The position numbers were made by a program, and so were the translations under genes. This document shows, in pieces, positions 45,402-58,281 of a stretch of DNA of 64,000 nt; within the stretch, counting starts at the first letter, position 1; each line of letters starts with the position of its first letter. Origin of the DNA: Pyrus communis. Lineage: Eukaryota; Streptophyta; Magnoliopsida; Rosales; Rosaceae. The stretch spans positions 25,206,735-25,270,734 of the forward strand of contig NC_084806.1 in assembly GCF_963583255.1 (NCBI RefSeq). The letters run 5' to 3'. Below the pieces are notes generated by a model. It was not told where the DNA came from and ran no database searches. It was given only the letters and a program-made list of their open reading frames with translations.

Positions 45402-47433
45402 TAAAAAATACAAACGTTGTAGATACTTTAATCACTTTGGAGTTTGGTATTATTTTGATACATGCCTTGAAGAATTTTGTTGCAGATTTATGAATTTATG
45501 TCAGGCTTTAGTCCTAGCAAGTGGTGTAGTCTCCATCACCATTTAGTCTCGTTTTGTATTCAGTATACAACAATCATCAAAAAGGCTATCTTAATTATTA
45601 CATACGAGTTATGATAACTTGCCATTACTAATTGGCTATTACTGCTTACTTATAATATTTACTCGTGGTTTGACATTTACTAACGTGATGTAATATCTAT
45701 GAGATATATGTTGAATACTTGCAAATTATTATTTTATAACCTGTGGGGGTGGACAGTCACTGAAAAGTCTTTTTTAAATGGTGACATACTAGAAAAATGT
45801 GGGGGTACATCTCAGCATAAGGCATTAGAAAAGTTATATTCTGGGTACAAAACACATAAGAGGTAGTCTTGATTAATAACTTATGTGTGACATGCAAGTT
45901 GAAGAGTTGAGGCTAATTAAGTCGCCTAAACATGTTTGAAATTTTCTATTATTCATGGAAAATACCATTGTGTATCTCCCTTTACAGAAGAGGTCAAGTT
46001 TATCTAAGTCTATATGTATTGATAGCCTAGCTATATATGAATATAAATTTTTTTTATTTACCATATGTATAAGCACTTGATATAATTAATTTGTATCTTC
46101 TCTTTCTTATTTTCTAGTAATGGGGTTAAGAGAATAATACAAGTTACATTTTCAATTGATTAATTTGCATTTCCTCATTGGTCTTTATAGCTATATATTG
46201 TTTTCCACAATGTCAATACAATTTAATTAAGAAACAACATTGACATTTAAATTTGCAACTTTAAAATTGTGGGGTCTCTCCATCTCAATTTTTCTTGGAG
46301 GAATTAAGTTGAAGCTTTGTACCGTGTGATTATGAGTATTATAAATGAGCTATACATCTTTTAGATGTAATCACTAATGAGTTTGTTCGAGTAAATTTCA
46401 GGACATCATTCAAAATTGTTGGGGTTGGAGGAGAACCCGGTATACTGGATAAATTTTGACATACTTGAAAATGTGGGTGTATGCTAATTATCTATAAGTT
46501 TCTATAAAACATATGATTTAGATTTGATAGTGACCCTGGCAAACATGTCTGCCTTGAAATTTTGTTCATATGCATGGCATTAGATTTATCTTGAATGCGT
46601 TTGGAAATAGTTTTGTCCTCATCAATTTTGGTATGAAAATTAAGTGTGGCCACTATGATACTAACACTCAGCTGGTGAAATGTAAAGGATTTGGGCAAGT
46701 GTACCAAAAAGTTCCATCGACCATTGCAGAGGCATATACTGAATGTCAAATATTTTGAGGTATTGTTTATATTAATTAGAAATGAGTGGTAATTTTTATT
46801 AAACAGTTTATGGTAATGTTATACGTGCAAATGCCATATTATGTTGAGATGTCATGTTTGGGAGAGATATCTTAAATGGATATGCAAGTTCACTTTGGGT
46901 TGGAACATGAGTTGACACTCGTTGGAAAATATATTTATTTGAGGCTTAACAACCTTTTTGTTATATCCCATTTTATATGGAAGAGACCAATTTTGTTTGA
47001 GTTTATTATTGTGATATCCCTTTGTTGAAGAGGCCATTTTGTTTGGTTTGAGATATCTCACTATTTGCGGAAGAGACTAGTCGGTTCATTGTGTGTGATA
47101 TCATAGCTATGAAAGTTTAAGCGGAATGGCTTATGCAATGTATTTGATATAATTATTTTGAGGTCAAAATTGGATCTTGTATATCCTCTGACAAATCCAC
47201 TAAGCTAAATATTAATGATGATTATTCGAGGGGGATGAGACGTATGCCTTTAACATGGATCAAGAGTGATGGTAACCCAACCTATGTGAATGGAGATCCC
47301 ATGAAGTAGGTTCATATGGGTAAGAACAAGTCACTTGTTGATTGGGCGTGCATTATTAATTTATATCAATAACTTTATTGAGCGTCTATCCCTATGGTGT
47401 AGATAGTGCAACTGTCAGTATTGATGTTACATA
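45402..47433. other. no gene recognised
   Basis: AT-rich. The stretch 47230-47340 (GGGGATGAGACGTATGCC.. and on) looks like a retrotransposon leader or LTR-flank remnant but has no nameable domain. Frames of 60-85 codons lack family features. Confidence 0.5.
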
Positions 47434-48264
47434 GTGTTTGTTTTCTGTTGGAACTTTAATAGGGTATTTCAAAACACAATTCTTCATTGGTCACACTTCA
47501 ACACTATTCAATTTGTAGTTTCTAACACAACAAGCCTAGTAGGCTTCGCGCACTGGCCCAAAACCAAAGCCAGTCTCTTGACTAGGCTTCTCGCACCCAA
47601 GCCCAAACTCGAAGCCAGCTCGCAATTGGGTTTGCGCGCACCTATGGTTAGCTTCCGAGCTGGGCCCGTGTTCCCCTGCACTACAGGGCTTATCCCAAAT
47701 CCCAGCACATGGCCTACAACCATGATTTGCGCTGGCCCACAGCAACCTGTGGCCCACTAAGCCCTTTTAAGGCCTTGCCCTACTCATGGCACCCAAGCCC
47801 ACCGATATTAGGCTTTGGTTTTTCAAACCCAATGCTATTTTTGGCTTTCTCTATAATTTTAACTTAAATGTTATAATAATTATTGCTTCTACAATCGATC
47901 CTATATGGTCCAATCTATTGAATTAATTAAAGTGACCAGCAGTCTATTAATCTGACGATTAATCCAAAATTATTAGCTTGAAGCTCACTTTTGGCAATTA
48001 ATGATTCAATAAATTATTTCGTTTCATTGAACCGTTGACTATCGTTTGTAGTCCAGAAGCACTCACACTTAGGTTCCTGATGCAAGCCACAAATCCACTA
48101 CATTTTACTATATATTGTGTTATGTGTTCTTACAGGTACCCCTATATATAAACTAAATGTTCATAGCTAAATCAAACCTGTAGTTTTGAATTTAGTGCCC
48201 TTGAAACCCGTAGCTTTCATGCTTAAATTAAACCAATACATGTCTATAGAACCCGAATGTTCTA

Positions 48265-48304
<40 letters not shown>

Positions 48305-48352
48305 TTTTCCATACGACTAGCCACGTTTTGTTGTACCCTCCGTTTTAGGGAC
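47434..48352 (+). other. probable copia leader sequence
   Basis: Non-coding sequence before the copia gag. It contains a GC-richer part with repeated 'ggcccaa' motifs (47540-47800) and a (TA)n microsatellite at about 48269-48302. No copy of the LTR found at 53563 is present here, so the element's 5' LTR is missing or the left boundary lies inside this stretch. Confidence 0.4.
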
Positions 48353-49354
48353 ATGTCGTACTTGAACAAGCTCGATTTCACAGCTCTAAAAGTCTCTGGA
48401 AGAAACTACCTGAAGTGGGTTCAAGACGTGAAGCTTCATCTTATTGCAAAGTGTCTTAAAGCTACTATCGAGGAACCTACCAATGATAAACTCGTCGACA
48501 AAGCTCAGAAAGCTACTGCTATGCTCTTCATCTGCAGGCATATCCATAATGCATTGCAAATCGAGTACCTCATAAAGGAGGATCCACGTACCCTCTGGTT
48601 CGCTCTGGCCAATTGCTTCGATCCCCAGAAAGACATTTACTTGCTTGAAGCAAGACACAACTGGCATCATTTATGTTTCAAAGACTTTATATCTGTGAAT
48701 GAATACCACTTTGAAGTTTGTAGAATCCGATCACTGCTTAAGTTCTGTAACGAGGACTTAACTGAACATGATCTCCTAGAGAATACCTATTTGACCTTCA
48801 GTGCCACCAATATTGTCCCGCAGCAACAATATAGGGCACGAAAGTTCACCAAATTTTTTGATTTCATATATATTTTACTTCTCGCTGAAAAACAGAACCA
48901 GCTTTTGATGAAAAATCATCAAGCTCGATCCAATGGCTCGAACACTTCACCTAAAGTGCATGTGACCAATTCTAGTAGCCACAACCGACGGAAATCCCGT
49001 CATGGCTATGGAAATGGGCTGCAAGCCCCACCATGGGCCCAAGGTTAATAAAACAGAGGCCTACCCAAGGGAAGAAATTTGACCCAGAAGTGCCAACCCC
49101 TTGCCCATAAGGCCACAAACTTTAAGAACAAGGGAAAAGCTACCATTCATTCAGCTTCTGCTGAATTGGACGTGTGCTATCTTTGTGGATCAAAGGATCA
49201 TTGGTCATGTGATTGCCAAGCTAGCCCTGAGGCTATTGCCAAGTATTATTCCTGTCATGAGACTAACTTTGTGCTTGTAGAACTTCCCGAATATACTACT
49301 ACAACTCTAGAGGTTTCAAATTTTCAGGTGGGATTAGCTCCCATGGAAGAATAA
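48353..49354 (+). pseudogene. copia gag with CCHC knuckle
   Basis: The ATG at 48353 gives MSYLNKLDFTALKVSGRNYL and then the LWFAL helix region. The upstream ATG at 48257 would translate the (TA)n tract and is rejected. The frame stops at 49046-49048. A second frame (49079-49354) holds the zinc knuckle CYLCGSKDHWSCDC (49175-49216, C-x2-C-x4-H-x4-C), which in intact elements binds element RNA. Confidence 0.85.
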
Positions 49355-49559
49355 AATTTTATGTTTCCAATCGAAACCCAACCCCCTAAATTGTAGGACT
49401 ATGGTTTAATTTTTGAACAATTTTTCTAAGTCTTTGGAATTATTTATTTGGTTTTGGTTTGTTTTGAAATATGGATAATTATTTTTTGGATATTATTTCT
49501 CAAATTGATTAATTGAATAAATGGAATTATATTTATGCATGTGACCGATTCAATTAATT

Positions 49560-50660
49560 TATTTCTAGGTATGACTAGTGGATAAATTAGTTATCTGGCT
49601 GATAATGCCACCACACACACCATATTGCATGAGAAACACTATTTTACTAACTTCATACCTAAAAATGCACCTCTAACAATCCTCTCAGGCCCATCCAACC
49701 TAATAGAAGGATACAGAAATGTTTGCATTATGTTGTCCAATGGTACTAAATTAATCATTAAAGAGGCATTCTATTCTCCACATTTCGGAAGAACATTGCT
49801 GAGCTTTAGAGATATTCGAGATAATCAATATCATGTTGAAACAACTGAAGAGAATGGTTCTGAATTTCTTTGTATCACTTTTTACGAATATGACCAGAAA
49901 AGTATTCACGAGAAGCTGGAACGTCTCCCGAGTGGGTTGTATACAACAACTATTCGATTCGTAGAAACTTATCATGTGGCCGGCCCTATGGCTGAGTTCC
50001 AGAGCACTCTCCTACTTTGGCATGATCGAATGGGACACCCCGGACGAGATATAATGCACCGTATCTTCAAAGCATCACATGGGCATTACTTGAAATCTTA
50101 TCTCGGCCATCCACTTTGCAAAGCATGCTCCTTGGGGAAGTTGAACATTCAACCCTCACTTACAAAGATTATTCACAACCCCTCTAAGTTTCTTCAGAGG
50201 ATTCAAGGGGATATTTGTGGATCTATTTGACTAACATGCGGACCATTTAGATATTTCATGGTGTTGCTTAATGGATTGACGCGATGGTCACATGTCTGCT
50301 TATTGTCCACACGCAATGTTGCATTTGTGAAACTCCTAGCTCAAAATTATTAAGCTTAGGGCTTACCACCCTGATTATCCGATTAAGTCAATTCGACTGG
50401 ATAATGCTGGAAAGTTTATGTCACGGACCTTTGACGATTATTGCATGTCTGTTGGGATTGAATTTGAACATCTTGTACCCCATGTTCATATCCAAAATGG
50501 TCTAGCAGAAGCTTTCATAGATCGCCTTCAAACGATAGCTCAGACTTTGGTTATGCGAACCAATTTGTCAGTATCTACCTGGGGCTATGTAATATTGCAC
50601 ACAGCTATGTTGGTCTGCTTGAGGCCCACTGCTACCCAACCTCATTCACAGTTATAGTTT
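49560..50660 (+). pseudogene. copia protease and integrase
   Basis: A protease-like start (ADNATTHTI, where the active-site motif is normally DSAT or similar, so Ser is replaced by Asn) precedes the frame 49625-50230. This frame ends in the integrase zinc domain WHDRMGHPGRDIMHRIF, then HPLCKACSLGK. The catalytic core follows from 50190 in broken frames, with stops at 50228 and near 50350. A piece resembling GLAEAFIDRLQTIAQTL marks the region after the last catalytic residue. Confidence 0.8.
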
Positions 50661-52560
50661 GTTACTAGATACGAGCTTGACATCTCGCATTTACGTTTGG
50701 TTAGGTGCACAATTATCTACCAATAATACCAAAATGGGTCCTCAAAGAAAAATGGGAATCTATTTCAGTTATGCCATCAATTATTCGCTACTTATAGCCC
50801 TTGATAGGAGATCTCTTTACCGCATGTTTTGCAGATTGTCACTTTGATGAGAGAGTCTTCCCATCGTTGGGAGGAGATAAAATCACTAACGTTCCTGTAG
50901 AATGCTGCGAATTGTCGTGGATTACTCCCACTGTGTCTCATTTAGATCTCTGCACCCCTTAGTTTGAAACTAAAGTGCGATGTATTCTAAATTTTCAGAG
51001 CATCACTCAAAGCATGCCAGATGTTTTTATTGACCTAGCAAAGGTGACAAGATCACATATACCTGCTGTAAATGCACCTGTAAGGATGGACGTATTTAAC
51101 GTACACTGTAAGACTGCCTTGGAAGGCCAGACCATCCCCAAAAGCGGGGCGGCCACGCCTCCCACGCTGCTTGGTACATTGGTGGCTAGCCAATCACCTG
51201 CTTTCACCCTAAAGCATGGTAGACCCCTTGGTTCAAAGGATTCACAACCCCAGAAGAAGAAAACAACACAAACTAATGACCCTAGTCTGAATCCAACCAT
51301 TGCTTACTCATGTGTTCCAACGCATGAGGTTATTCTAGATTATGGTGATGTCTTAGATGAGACATACTGGCCTCTTGAGAAACATGAAATTTCGGTCCTT
51401 TACGCAGTATTGGATGAGGTTTGGAATCATAATAAGATGATTGTCGATGATGCATTCGCATATACCATTGTTTCCGACATCACGCTTAGCGATGACATTG
51501 AACCATGCTTCGTTGATGAAGTCGATGTAGAACTGATTGGTCAAACTGGAAACAAGCAATCCAAGTCAAACTCGAAGGTGTTTGGGCTTGTAGCTCATAC
51601 TCCACCACATGTGAAGCCTATGGGCTATAAGTGGGTTTTCATGAAGAAGCGTAACTAGAATAATGAAATAGTGAGATACAATGCACGTCTTGTAACGCAA
51701 GGCTTCTCTCAACGCCTTGGGATGGATTATGAGGGGACGTATTCCCCTGTAATGGACGTCATAACGTTTTGCTACCTTATCAGTTTAGTAGTTTCTGAAA
51801 AACTGAATATGCAGCTTATGGACGTGGTAACTGCATATCTCTATATGGATCTAGATACATAAATGTACATGAAAGTTCCAGAAGGACTTCCATTAATTGG
51901 TTCAAATTGTTCTAGACCATGGAACACTTTCTCAATTAGATTGAGGAGGTCACTCTACAGATTGAAACAATCTGGGTGGATGTGGTATAATCGTTTGAGT
52001 GAATATTTGACAAGTCAAGGTTATGTCAACAATGAACAATGTCCATGTGTGTTCGTAAAGAAGTCACATTCAGGATTTGCAATCTTCGTAGTTTTTGTCG
52101 ACGACATGAACCTCATCGGAACTCCTGCAAAGCTTGAGGAAATTGCCGCTCACTTGAAATCGGAATTTGAGATGAAAGATTTTGGGAAAACTTGATATTG
52201 TCTCGGCCTGGAGATCGAGCATTATTCAGATTGTTCAGATGGAATCATAGTACATCGATCGAACTACACCCAAAAGGTGTTACGACATTTTAATAAGGAT
52301 AAAGCAAAGCCTTCGAGTACTCCTGTGGTCGCTCAGACTCTAGATGCTAAACGAGATCCCTTCCATCCAAAGGAGGATGAGGAAGAGATTTTGGAGCCTA
52401 AAGTTCCATACCTAAGTGCAATTGGTGCTTTATTGTACTAGGCTCAATGCATTAGACCCGACATCTCCTTCGCTGTTAATCTTTTGGCTAGACACAACAA
52501 TGCGTCTACATGCAAACACTAGAATGGTGTTAAAGATATCTTTCGCTACCTTAGATTTGG
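50661..52560 (+). pseudogene. copia reverse transcriptase
   Basis: A variable linker (50975-51580) leads to KPMGYKWVFMKKR at the start of RT. Next come ARLVTQGFSQRLGMDYEGTY, MDVVTAYLYMDL, and SLYRLKQSGWMWYNRL. The catalytic FVVFVDDMNLIG is present at about 52090-52125. Stops occur at 51656, 51860, 52193 and 52439. The family motif is normally YVDD, and here it is FVDD. Confidence 0.88.
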
Positions 52561-53125
52561 GCTTGTTCTACACCCACGAATCCTCAAGAGGAGCCTCCTC
52601 CCCCCTCGGTCCTCGAGTTGATTCTCGCCTTGTTGGTTACGCAGATGTTAGTTATCTGTTTGCTCCATATAAGGTATGTTCTCAAACGAGCTATGTCTTT
52701 ACCATTGGAGACACCGTTACATCTTGGAAGTCTACTAAGCAAACGCTAGTTGCGACTTTTTCAAACCATGCTGAGATTCTTGCCCTGCATGAAGCATCGC
52801 ATGAGTGCTTTTGGTTGAGTGCAGTCATAGAACATATTTGAAGCATTAGTGGTCTTACTTATGTCGTTGACCTTCCTACAACGATCTTTGAAGACAATGC
52901 AGCATGTATCGAGCAATTAAAGAATGGATACATAAAGGGAGACAACACCAGCTCATAGCACTGAAGTTCTTTCATTCTCACCAGCAACAACATCATTAGA
53001 ACATTGAAATCAAACAAATCCGTTCCCCAGACAACTTGGCCGATCTCTTCACCTAGTCATTGGCCAAGTCTACCTTTCAGAAGCTCATCCAAGGAATCGA
53101 TATGCGTAAATTATAGGAGTTGAAT
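52561..53125 (+). pseudogene. copia RNase H
   Basis: The frame 52416-52841 contains GYADVSYLF and SWKSTKQTLVATFSNHAEIL, the RNase H Asp and Glu sites. The end (EDNAACIEQ-like, around 52890-53115) is in another frame, with a stop near 52840. Confidence 0.8.
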
Positions 53126-53562
53126 TGCTTGTAGTTCTCTTATTTAGAAGTTATGTCTAACTTAGTGGGAGTATCTAGAAGCATACTCACTTGATCTTAA
53201 TGTACTCTTTAACCTACGATTAGGAGCATTTTTCCCACTAGGTTTTTTGCTACCAAACAAGGTTTTAACGAGGCACTCATCCTGGGATGATCATACTCCA
53301 TTGAGTTCACTACTTTCATCTTGTTTGACATTTGTTTTTAAACATTATGCACACTTCTCACTTTTCTCCTTAGTTTATGGGTTTTCTCCCACCTTAAGTT
53401 GTACACAGCGAAGTTTTGTGAGTTTTACTACCAGTGCATACTTTCTTTTAAATTTGAGACTTATATTCACCCGTTGTGCCGACCACTTCATCACTGTTCT
53501 ACCTTATTTGCTGAAGATCTGATGCAATGTTTTGTTTGAGTATTCACAAACTCAAGGGGGAG

Positions 53563-53831
53563 TGTTGCAATTCTATTGGATTAGGAATGTGATTGTGTAA
53601 ATCCTAGTGTATCTTGGAGTATCTTTGTATATTCTCTTTAGTAGTTAGATTCCTATTAGAGTTGTAATCCTATTAGGGTAAGGATTTAACCTTCCCTGCT
53701 ACTATAAATAAAGGCACAATGGGGTGATTCAACACATATCTCAGAATTACATCTCTCTTTTCTCTCTCTGTTGCCGCCGGCCTCCCTCCCTCTCTGTCCT
53801 AAATACAGTTCAATCAAATAAGCCTACAACA
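53563..53831 (+). repeat. copia 3' LTR (269 bp)
   Basis: Starts TGTTGCAATTCTATTGG, ends GCCTACAACA, with a TATAAATAAAGG box about 140 bp in. It directly follows the polypurine tract. Confidence 0.85.
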
Positions 53832-56624
53832 AAAACTATATTTTAGTTCTACGAGTAAATAATATTTTGTGCGAAAAAAATATATAAACGAGATAATGGA
53901 CAAATATTTTGAATGAAAAACCAAGATTATCTCCTAAAAAACGGTCAACTAAAACACTTTGAAAGTAATATATAAAATTTTAATTTTGAAATTACAATAA
54001 TGTGGCCTAATGTGCCTAAACACCTATATGTTTGATATAAAAAACTTTAAATTTTGGGGGTTTAAATCTGATTAAGTGAATAGAGAAACAGCTTCTGACA
54101 AGATTTTTATTGACCAAATTTTCGAATGCGATAGGGTTTGAACTTTAAAAAGCGGGCAGCAAACCTACGTTCCAACTCAAGGGGGGAAGCATGCTATTAA
54201 CAGACAACATAAGAACTAATGAGATAAAGGAACATCAGTTTAACCTATATATTACAAGAAAGATAGAGAGAGATACGTAGGTTTAGTATACTCTAATGTT
54301 ATAACATCATTAAATAAAAGTTGGTATGGTCCAACCCCAACATATATACTAATGATATCATCAATTCTTCCGGAGTGGGATTTGGTTCGGATTTGTTCGT
54401 CCCAATTATTTTATATTAACCCTGGCCCCTTTATTAACATAAACAAGCAATAAGATAAGATTTAATCCTAATGGAAGAGAAGAGACTAAGAAATGCAATA
54501 ATAATATCGAAAGACTGAATAAAGTGGGATGTATCGCTTTGGGAGGGATATCCAATTGTCCTTGACGTGTACGTTGGGTGGTGGAGGGTGACGAAGGAAG
54601 GGCAAGAGGTGCGACCCCTCCAAACATTGCCGATTGGGAGTAATTTTCTATTCCATACTGTCAGATGTTGTTATTATTTTTATTGAAATGTTGTAAATAC
54701 ATGGATGTATTTTTTTTATTTATTAATTAATATGATTTATGTTTGTAACATATCAATTTTGTTCTCCATTCATAATGAATGGTGCGTAAGAATTTGTTTT
54801 CATTAATCTATGAGTTAGATATGTCAAATAATATTGTCTGCTCATATTATAACACGTCAACTAATAAAACCATACGATAGTTCTACAAAACAATTTCTTG
54901 TTAAGTGAGACCCCATTAAGAATGTCCCCAATTACGAGTATTCATCCACTGTTGTATGCTAAAATTTCTTAGATTCGACAAAGGATAAAGGTAGTGTTTA
55001 TGTGCTGGTGTATATAGGTTGCTGTTGCACGCCATTGGCTTCTTCTAGCACTAATCCAATGCCTAGTTGCAAACAAAAAGACTTGCCACTAGCAGGGAAA
55101 ACATAATATAGTGGGAAAATAATGTAGTACTACTGATCATTTTCTTGTTGGGTCCCAGACTCCACCCTCTCCTTTGTCTATTAATTAATTTAGTTGTTTA
55201 TACTTGTCCACCAAACCAGTTGAGTCACACTGATGATATTCACCATATATGTATATGTATATTATGTGCATGAGCAATTAAGTAGGATATAACTCAAAAG
55301 GCATGCAACTCAAAGTTTGGATAAAAAAAACTCAGCAAACATCTTACATATATATACTACATATTTATCGAGAAGGAAATCAAGTTTTTTATGGTATCTT
55401 GGTTTCTTATGATATAATGGAAGAATTATTTATGGCGACTTCGTCATATATGATTTATTTGCACACATATTTATCGAGAAGGAAATGACCAGGTTGCATA
55501 TACTTTACCTTCATTTGCGGCATAAAACTATGCTTATAAATGGTGGTCTATAGTTCCGGCATTTGTAGGCTCTGCCCATGCTCGTGATATTTCATTTTTC
55601 CCATATTATCGTTGCCGTTGATTTTTATCTTTTTTGCAGGTTTTGACTTCATCCTTCACTTGTATCTTTTAGAGGAGAGTATGTGTCTTGCACGCGACCA
55701 TTACTAAACAGCTAATCTCACTGAATCTTTCTCCATTTCATTAAAAAAAATGCTAAATTACATACTTGTGTCATCTTTTTATATATGCATCTTTTTATAT
55801 ATAAACATTATTGAAGTGAACCCAAAAGAATATACAAATGACACGGAAATAAGAAAAAGAATTGTCATTTTCTAAATCTTTAACTTAAAAGTATAGGGGC
55901 TGCGGAAAACTGAACAAAGCCAGAAAAAAAATAAAAAAAAATAAGACAGAAAAAAGAAGTGGGGCAAGTGCCAATTGCGTGTGAGCAAACACTGGAATCA
56001 ACTTAAAGCAGTAACACTACATGCATCGGCCAAAAACCGTTTCCCTGTTTATCACAATTATTAGCCATTAGAAAAGCAGTTCTTTTTCAGAACTACTGCT
56101 TTTGTGCATGCCCCCATTGCTAAAGCTCTTCCTTTTCTTGCTACTAATACTCCAACCCTCTATGTATTTATCGACGGTCTATGATGTCTTGCTGTGGTCC
56201 TACCATGCACTTATTAAAATATCAACTTCCATGATTTCTGAAGAATTCAATTCTAGAAAAATATTGGTTGGTTAGGCTGTACATCGAAATGATTTTATTT
56301 AGTGCAATTTATGTCCCAATTGTGTGATTATGTATTGTTTGGAGTATCGAGATTGTGTTTGTATCCAAAAGAATTATAGTGATGTTTGGAGTTATGGGTT
56401 GGATATTTAGAATGGAGGACATATTTTGAAAGAATTTTGAACAATATTTTAAGAAAATTACGAAGATACTTTGAACTCATGACGCAATAAGTTAAAAAGG
56501 AATACTTATTACCAACAAAATCTGCCGCTTGCTTAGTATGCAAATATATTTTTCGTTTAACTATCCTGTTAAGGATTTCTTTATATGGCTTAGTTTAACT
56601 ATAAAATTAACAAACTAATAGAGG

Positions 56625-56657
<33 letters not shown>

Positions 56658-57579
56658 TATATATATATATATATGTACGTATGTATGTATGTATGAAGAC
56701 AAGTTGAGGAAGTTAGATATTGGATGAATTATATGTTGTTGTACTTAATCTGTAGGGTCCTCCTTATTCCCAGCTCATTACAACTGAAAAAAACATTCCT
56801 AAAACATATGATCGCATGCATCATCTTGTCAACAAAGTTGAATGATCAGTTATGACAAAGCCAATGATGGAATGAAAGCGTTTTCTTATATGATATTATC
56901 CTAGCTATTCTATACCAATATAATGTTCCATCTACTGTATTCTTCAATGCGTTACACACTCACAACAATATACACCCTCCCTTCCCATCAACCAAGTTAC
57001 AAAACGCCTGCAAACTTTACTGTACAAATGTAACTCCTGATCCTTTTGTCCATTTCTCAGGCGAAAGATACAAGGACTAATACCAAAAAAGACTAATGTC
57101 AATCGTATATGTGAATTCTCAACACTGTTCATTTGTATTAATAATTGATAGTCATCCAGGCTCACACCACGATTGTGATCGGCAAAACTACTCTATACAT
57201 AAAGTGTATTGGTTATGATTAATCAGCGTGACGTACCATAATTGTACGGTAGGATAACATGTATGTTAATTTGTTCCATATCCGTTAACACACAGCGCAC
57301 AGATATCAAAATAGATAACTTTTCATTTGTTTTATTTTCGTTTTCTTTGTTGCCAAACGTTCCATGATTACATTCTCTACTGAAAACTTATCTAAATACC
57401 AAATCTAACCCTGAGTGCGTTTTTAGTGTGCTCATGGATGGGTGAAGTATTCCAACAAGGAACAAAGAGGGACCCAGTTTTGCCCCACCCTTTCCTCATG
57501 CAAAATGACGACATTAATCTCGAAACAAAAACAAAATAAAAATGCTTAACTCCCACAGATTAGACCACCCTAGCTCTGT
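53832..57579. other. intergenic region upstream of the GDU gene
   Basis: AT-rich, with no coding sequence recognised. A 22-bp direct repeat 'acatatttatcgagaaggaa' (+at) occurs at 55361 and 55467. A (TA)n/(GTAT)n microsatellite lies at 56625-56696. The last few hundred bases should contain the GDU promoter. Confidence 0.6.
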
Positions 57580-57580
57580 C

Positions 57581-57588
57581 TATATATA
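57581..57588 (+). promoter_or_regulatory. TATA box of the GDU gene
   Basis: TATATATA, 164 bp upstream of the ATG, in a CT/AC-rich context that runs into a typical plant 5' untranslated region. Transcription start is expected near 57612. Confidence 0.65.
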
Positions 57589-57744
57589 ACACCCACCCCC
57601 ATCTCTACTTCTCAACCCACAACACCCTCAAATATCTCTTATCGGTTCTATCTTTTGCTTGATTTGCTTCTCTTGCAAACATTTTGTTAGCTGAAAAAAT
57701 AACGTCATCAAAAGTTCAAAACACGCACATTTGATTCAATTAAA

Positions 57745-58281
57745 ATGGCAGGGAGAGAGCCTTTTAACGTGACAGCCAGAGCACCGGAGATGACGACGGC
57801 ACAGAGGTCGCCGTGGCATTCCCCGGTGCCCTACTTGTTCGGTGGGCTGGCAGCCATGTTGGGTTTAATTGCGTTTGCGCTTCTGATCTTAGCATGCTCC
57901 TACTGGAGGCTCTCCGGCTACCTCGAAAACCACGAAAACGGATCAGAGCGGGACCTGGAAGCCGGAGAAGGCGACGAGTCCGCCCAGAAAGTACCGCCGG
58001 TATTCGAAGAGAAAATCTTGGTGATCATGGCCGGAGACGCTAAGCCAACTTTCTTGGCCACACCCATGTCGAGTAGGTCTTCATCTTTTGGCGACAATAC
58101 TAACAACACTTGTAGCTGTAGCCAAAAGACTGAAACGTGGGTGGACGTGAGTAAGACGACTGCTGACAACAAGCAAGGAAATAGTGATGGAAGTGATCCG
58201 CATCAGGTACAAGTTACTGATGAAAACAGGGAGAGTGCCCAGGAGGCCTCAGATTACTCGGATCAGAGAGTAAGTAATTAA
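57745..58281 (+). CDS. GDU: GLUTAMINE DUMPER family protein
   Basis: An intact 178-residue, intronless frame. After a short Pro-rich start (SPWHSPVPYLFGG, residues 22-34) comes one membrane segment, about residues 31-53, ending ILACSYWRLSGY. The family's signature VIMAG box (residues 93-97, in ILVIMAGDAKPTFLATP) follows. The tail is Ser/Asn/Asp-rich and hydrophilic with a CSC pair. GDU proteins of Arabidopsis are small single-pass plasma-membrane proteins whose overexpression increases amino-acid export. They interact with LOG2-type ubiquitin ligases through the VIMAG region. The length fits the family. The ATG at 57745 is preceded by TATA and a plausible leader, and no upstream in-frame start is needed. 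This is the only clearly functional gene here. Confidence 0.95.
   Translation: MAGREPFNVTARAPEMTTAQRSPWHSPVPYLFGGLAAMLGLIAFALLILACSYWRLSGYLENHENGSERDLEAGEGDESAQKVPPVFEEKILVIMAGDAKPTFLATPMSSRSSSFGDNTNNTCSCSQKTETWVDVSKTTADNKQGNSDGSDPHQVQVTDENRESAQEASDYSDQRVSN

Larger units (their letters stand above)
48353..53831 (+). mobile_element. Ty1/copia retrotransposon, decayed
   Basis: Domain order gag, zinc knuckle, protease, integrase, RT, RNase H is that of copia. It is followed by a polypurine tract (CTCAAGGGGGAG, 53551-53562) and a 3' LTR (53563-53831). Stops and frameshifts interrupt every domain. The 5' LTR is not visible. Confidence 0.88.

Noticed and set aside
47434..47760. 108-residue frame before the copia element
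   Set aside because: GC-skewed leader with repeated ggcccaa motifs and no domain. All strands show similar open frames there.
57918..58172. Antisense frame within the GDU gene
   Set aside because: A shadow of the real coding sequence, with no independent evidence.
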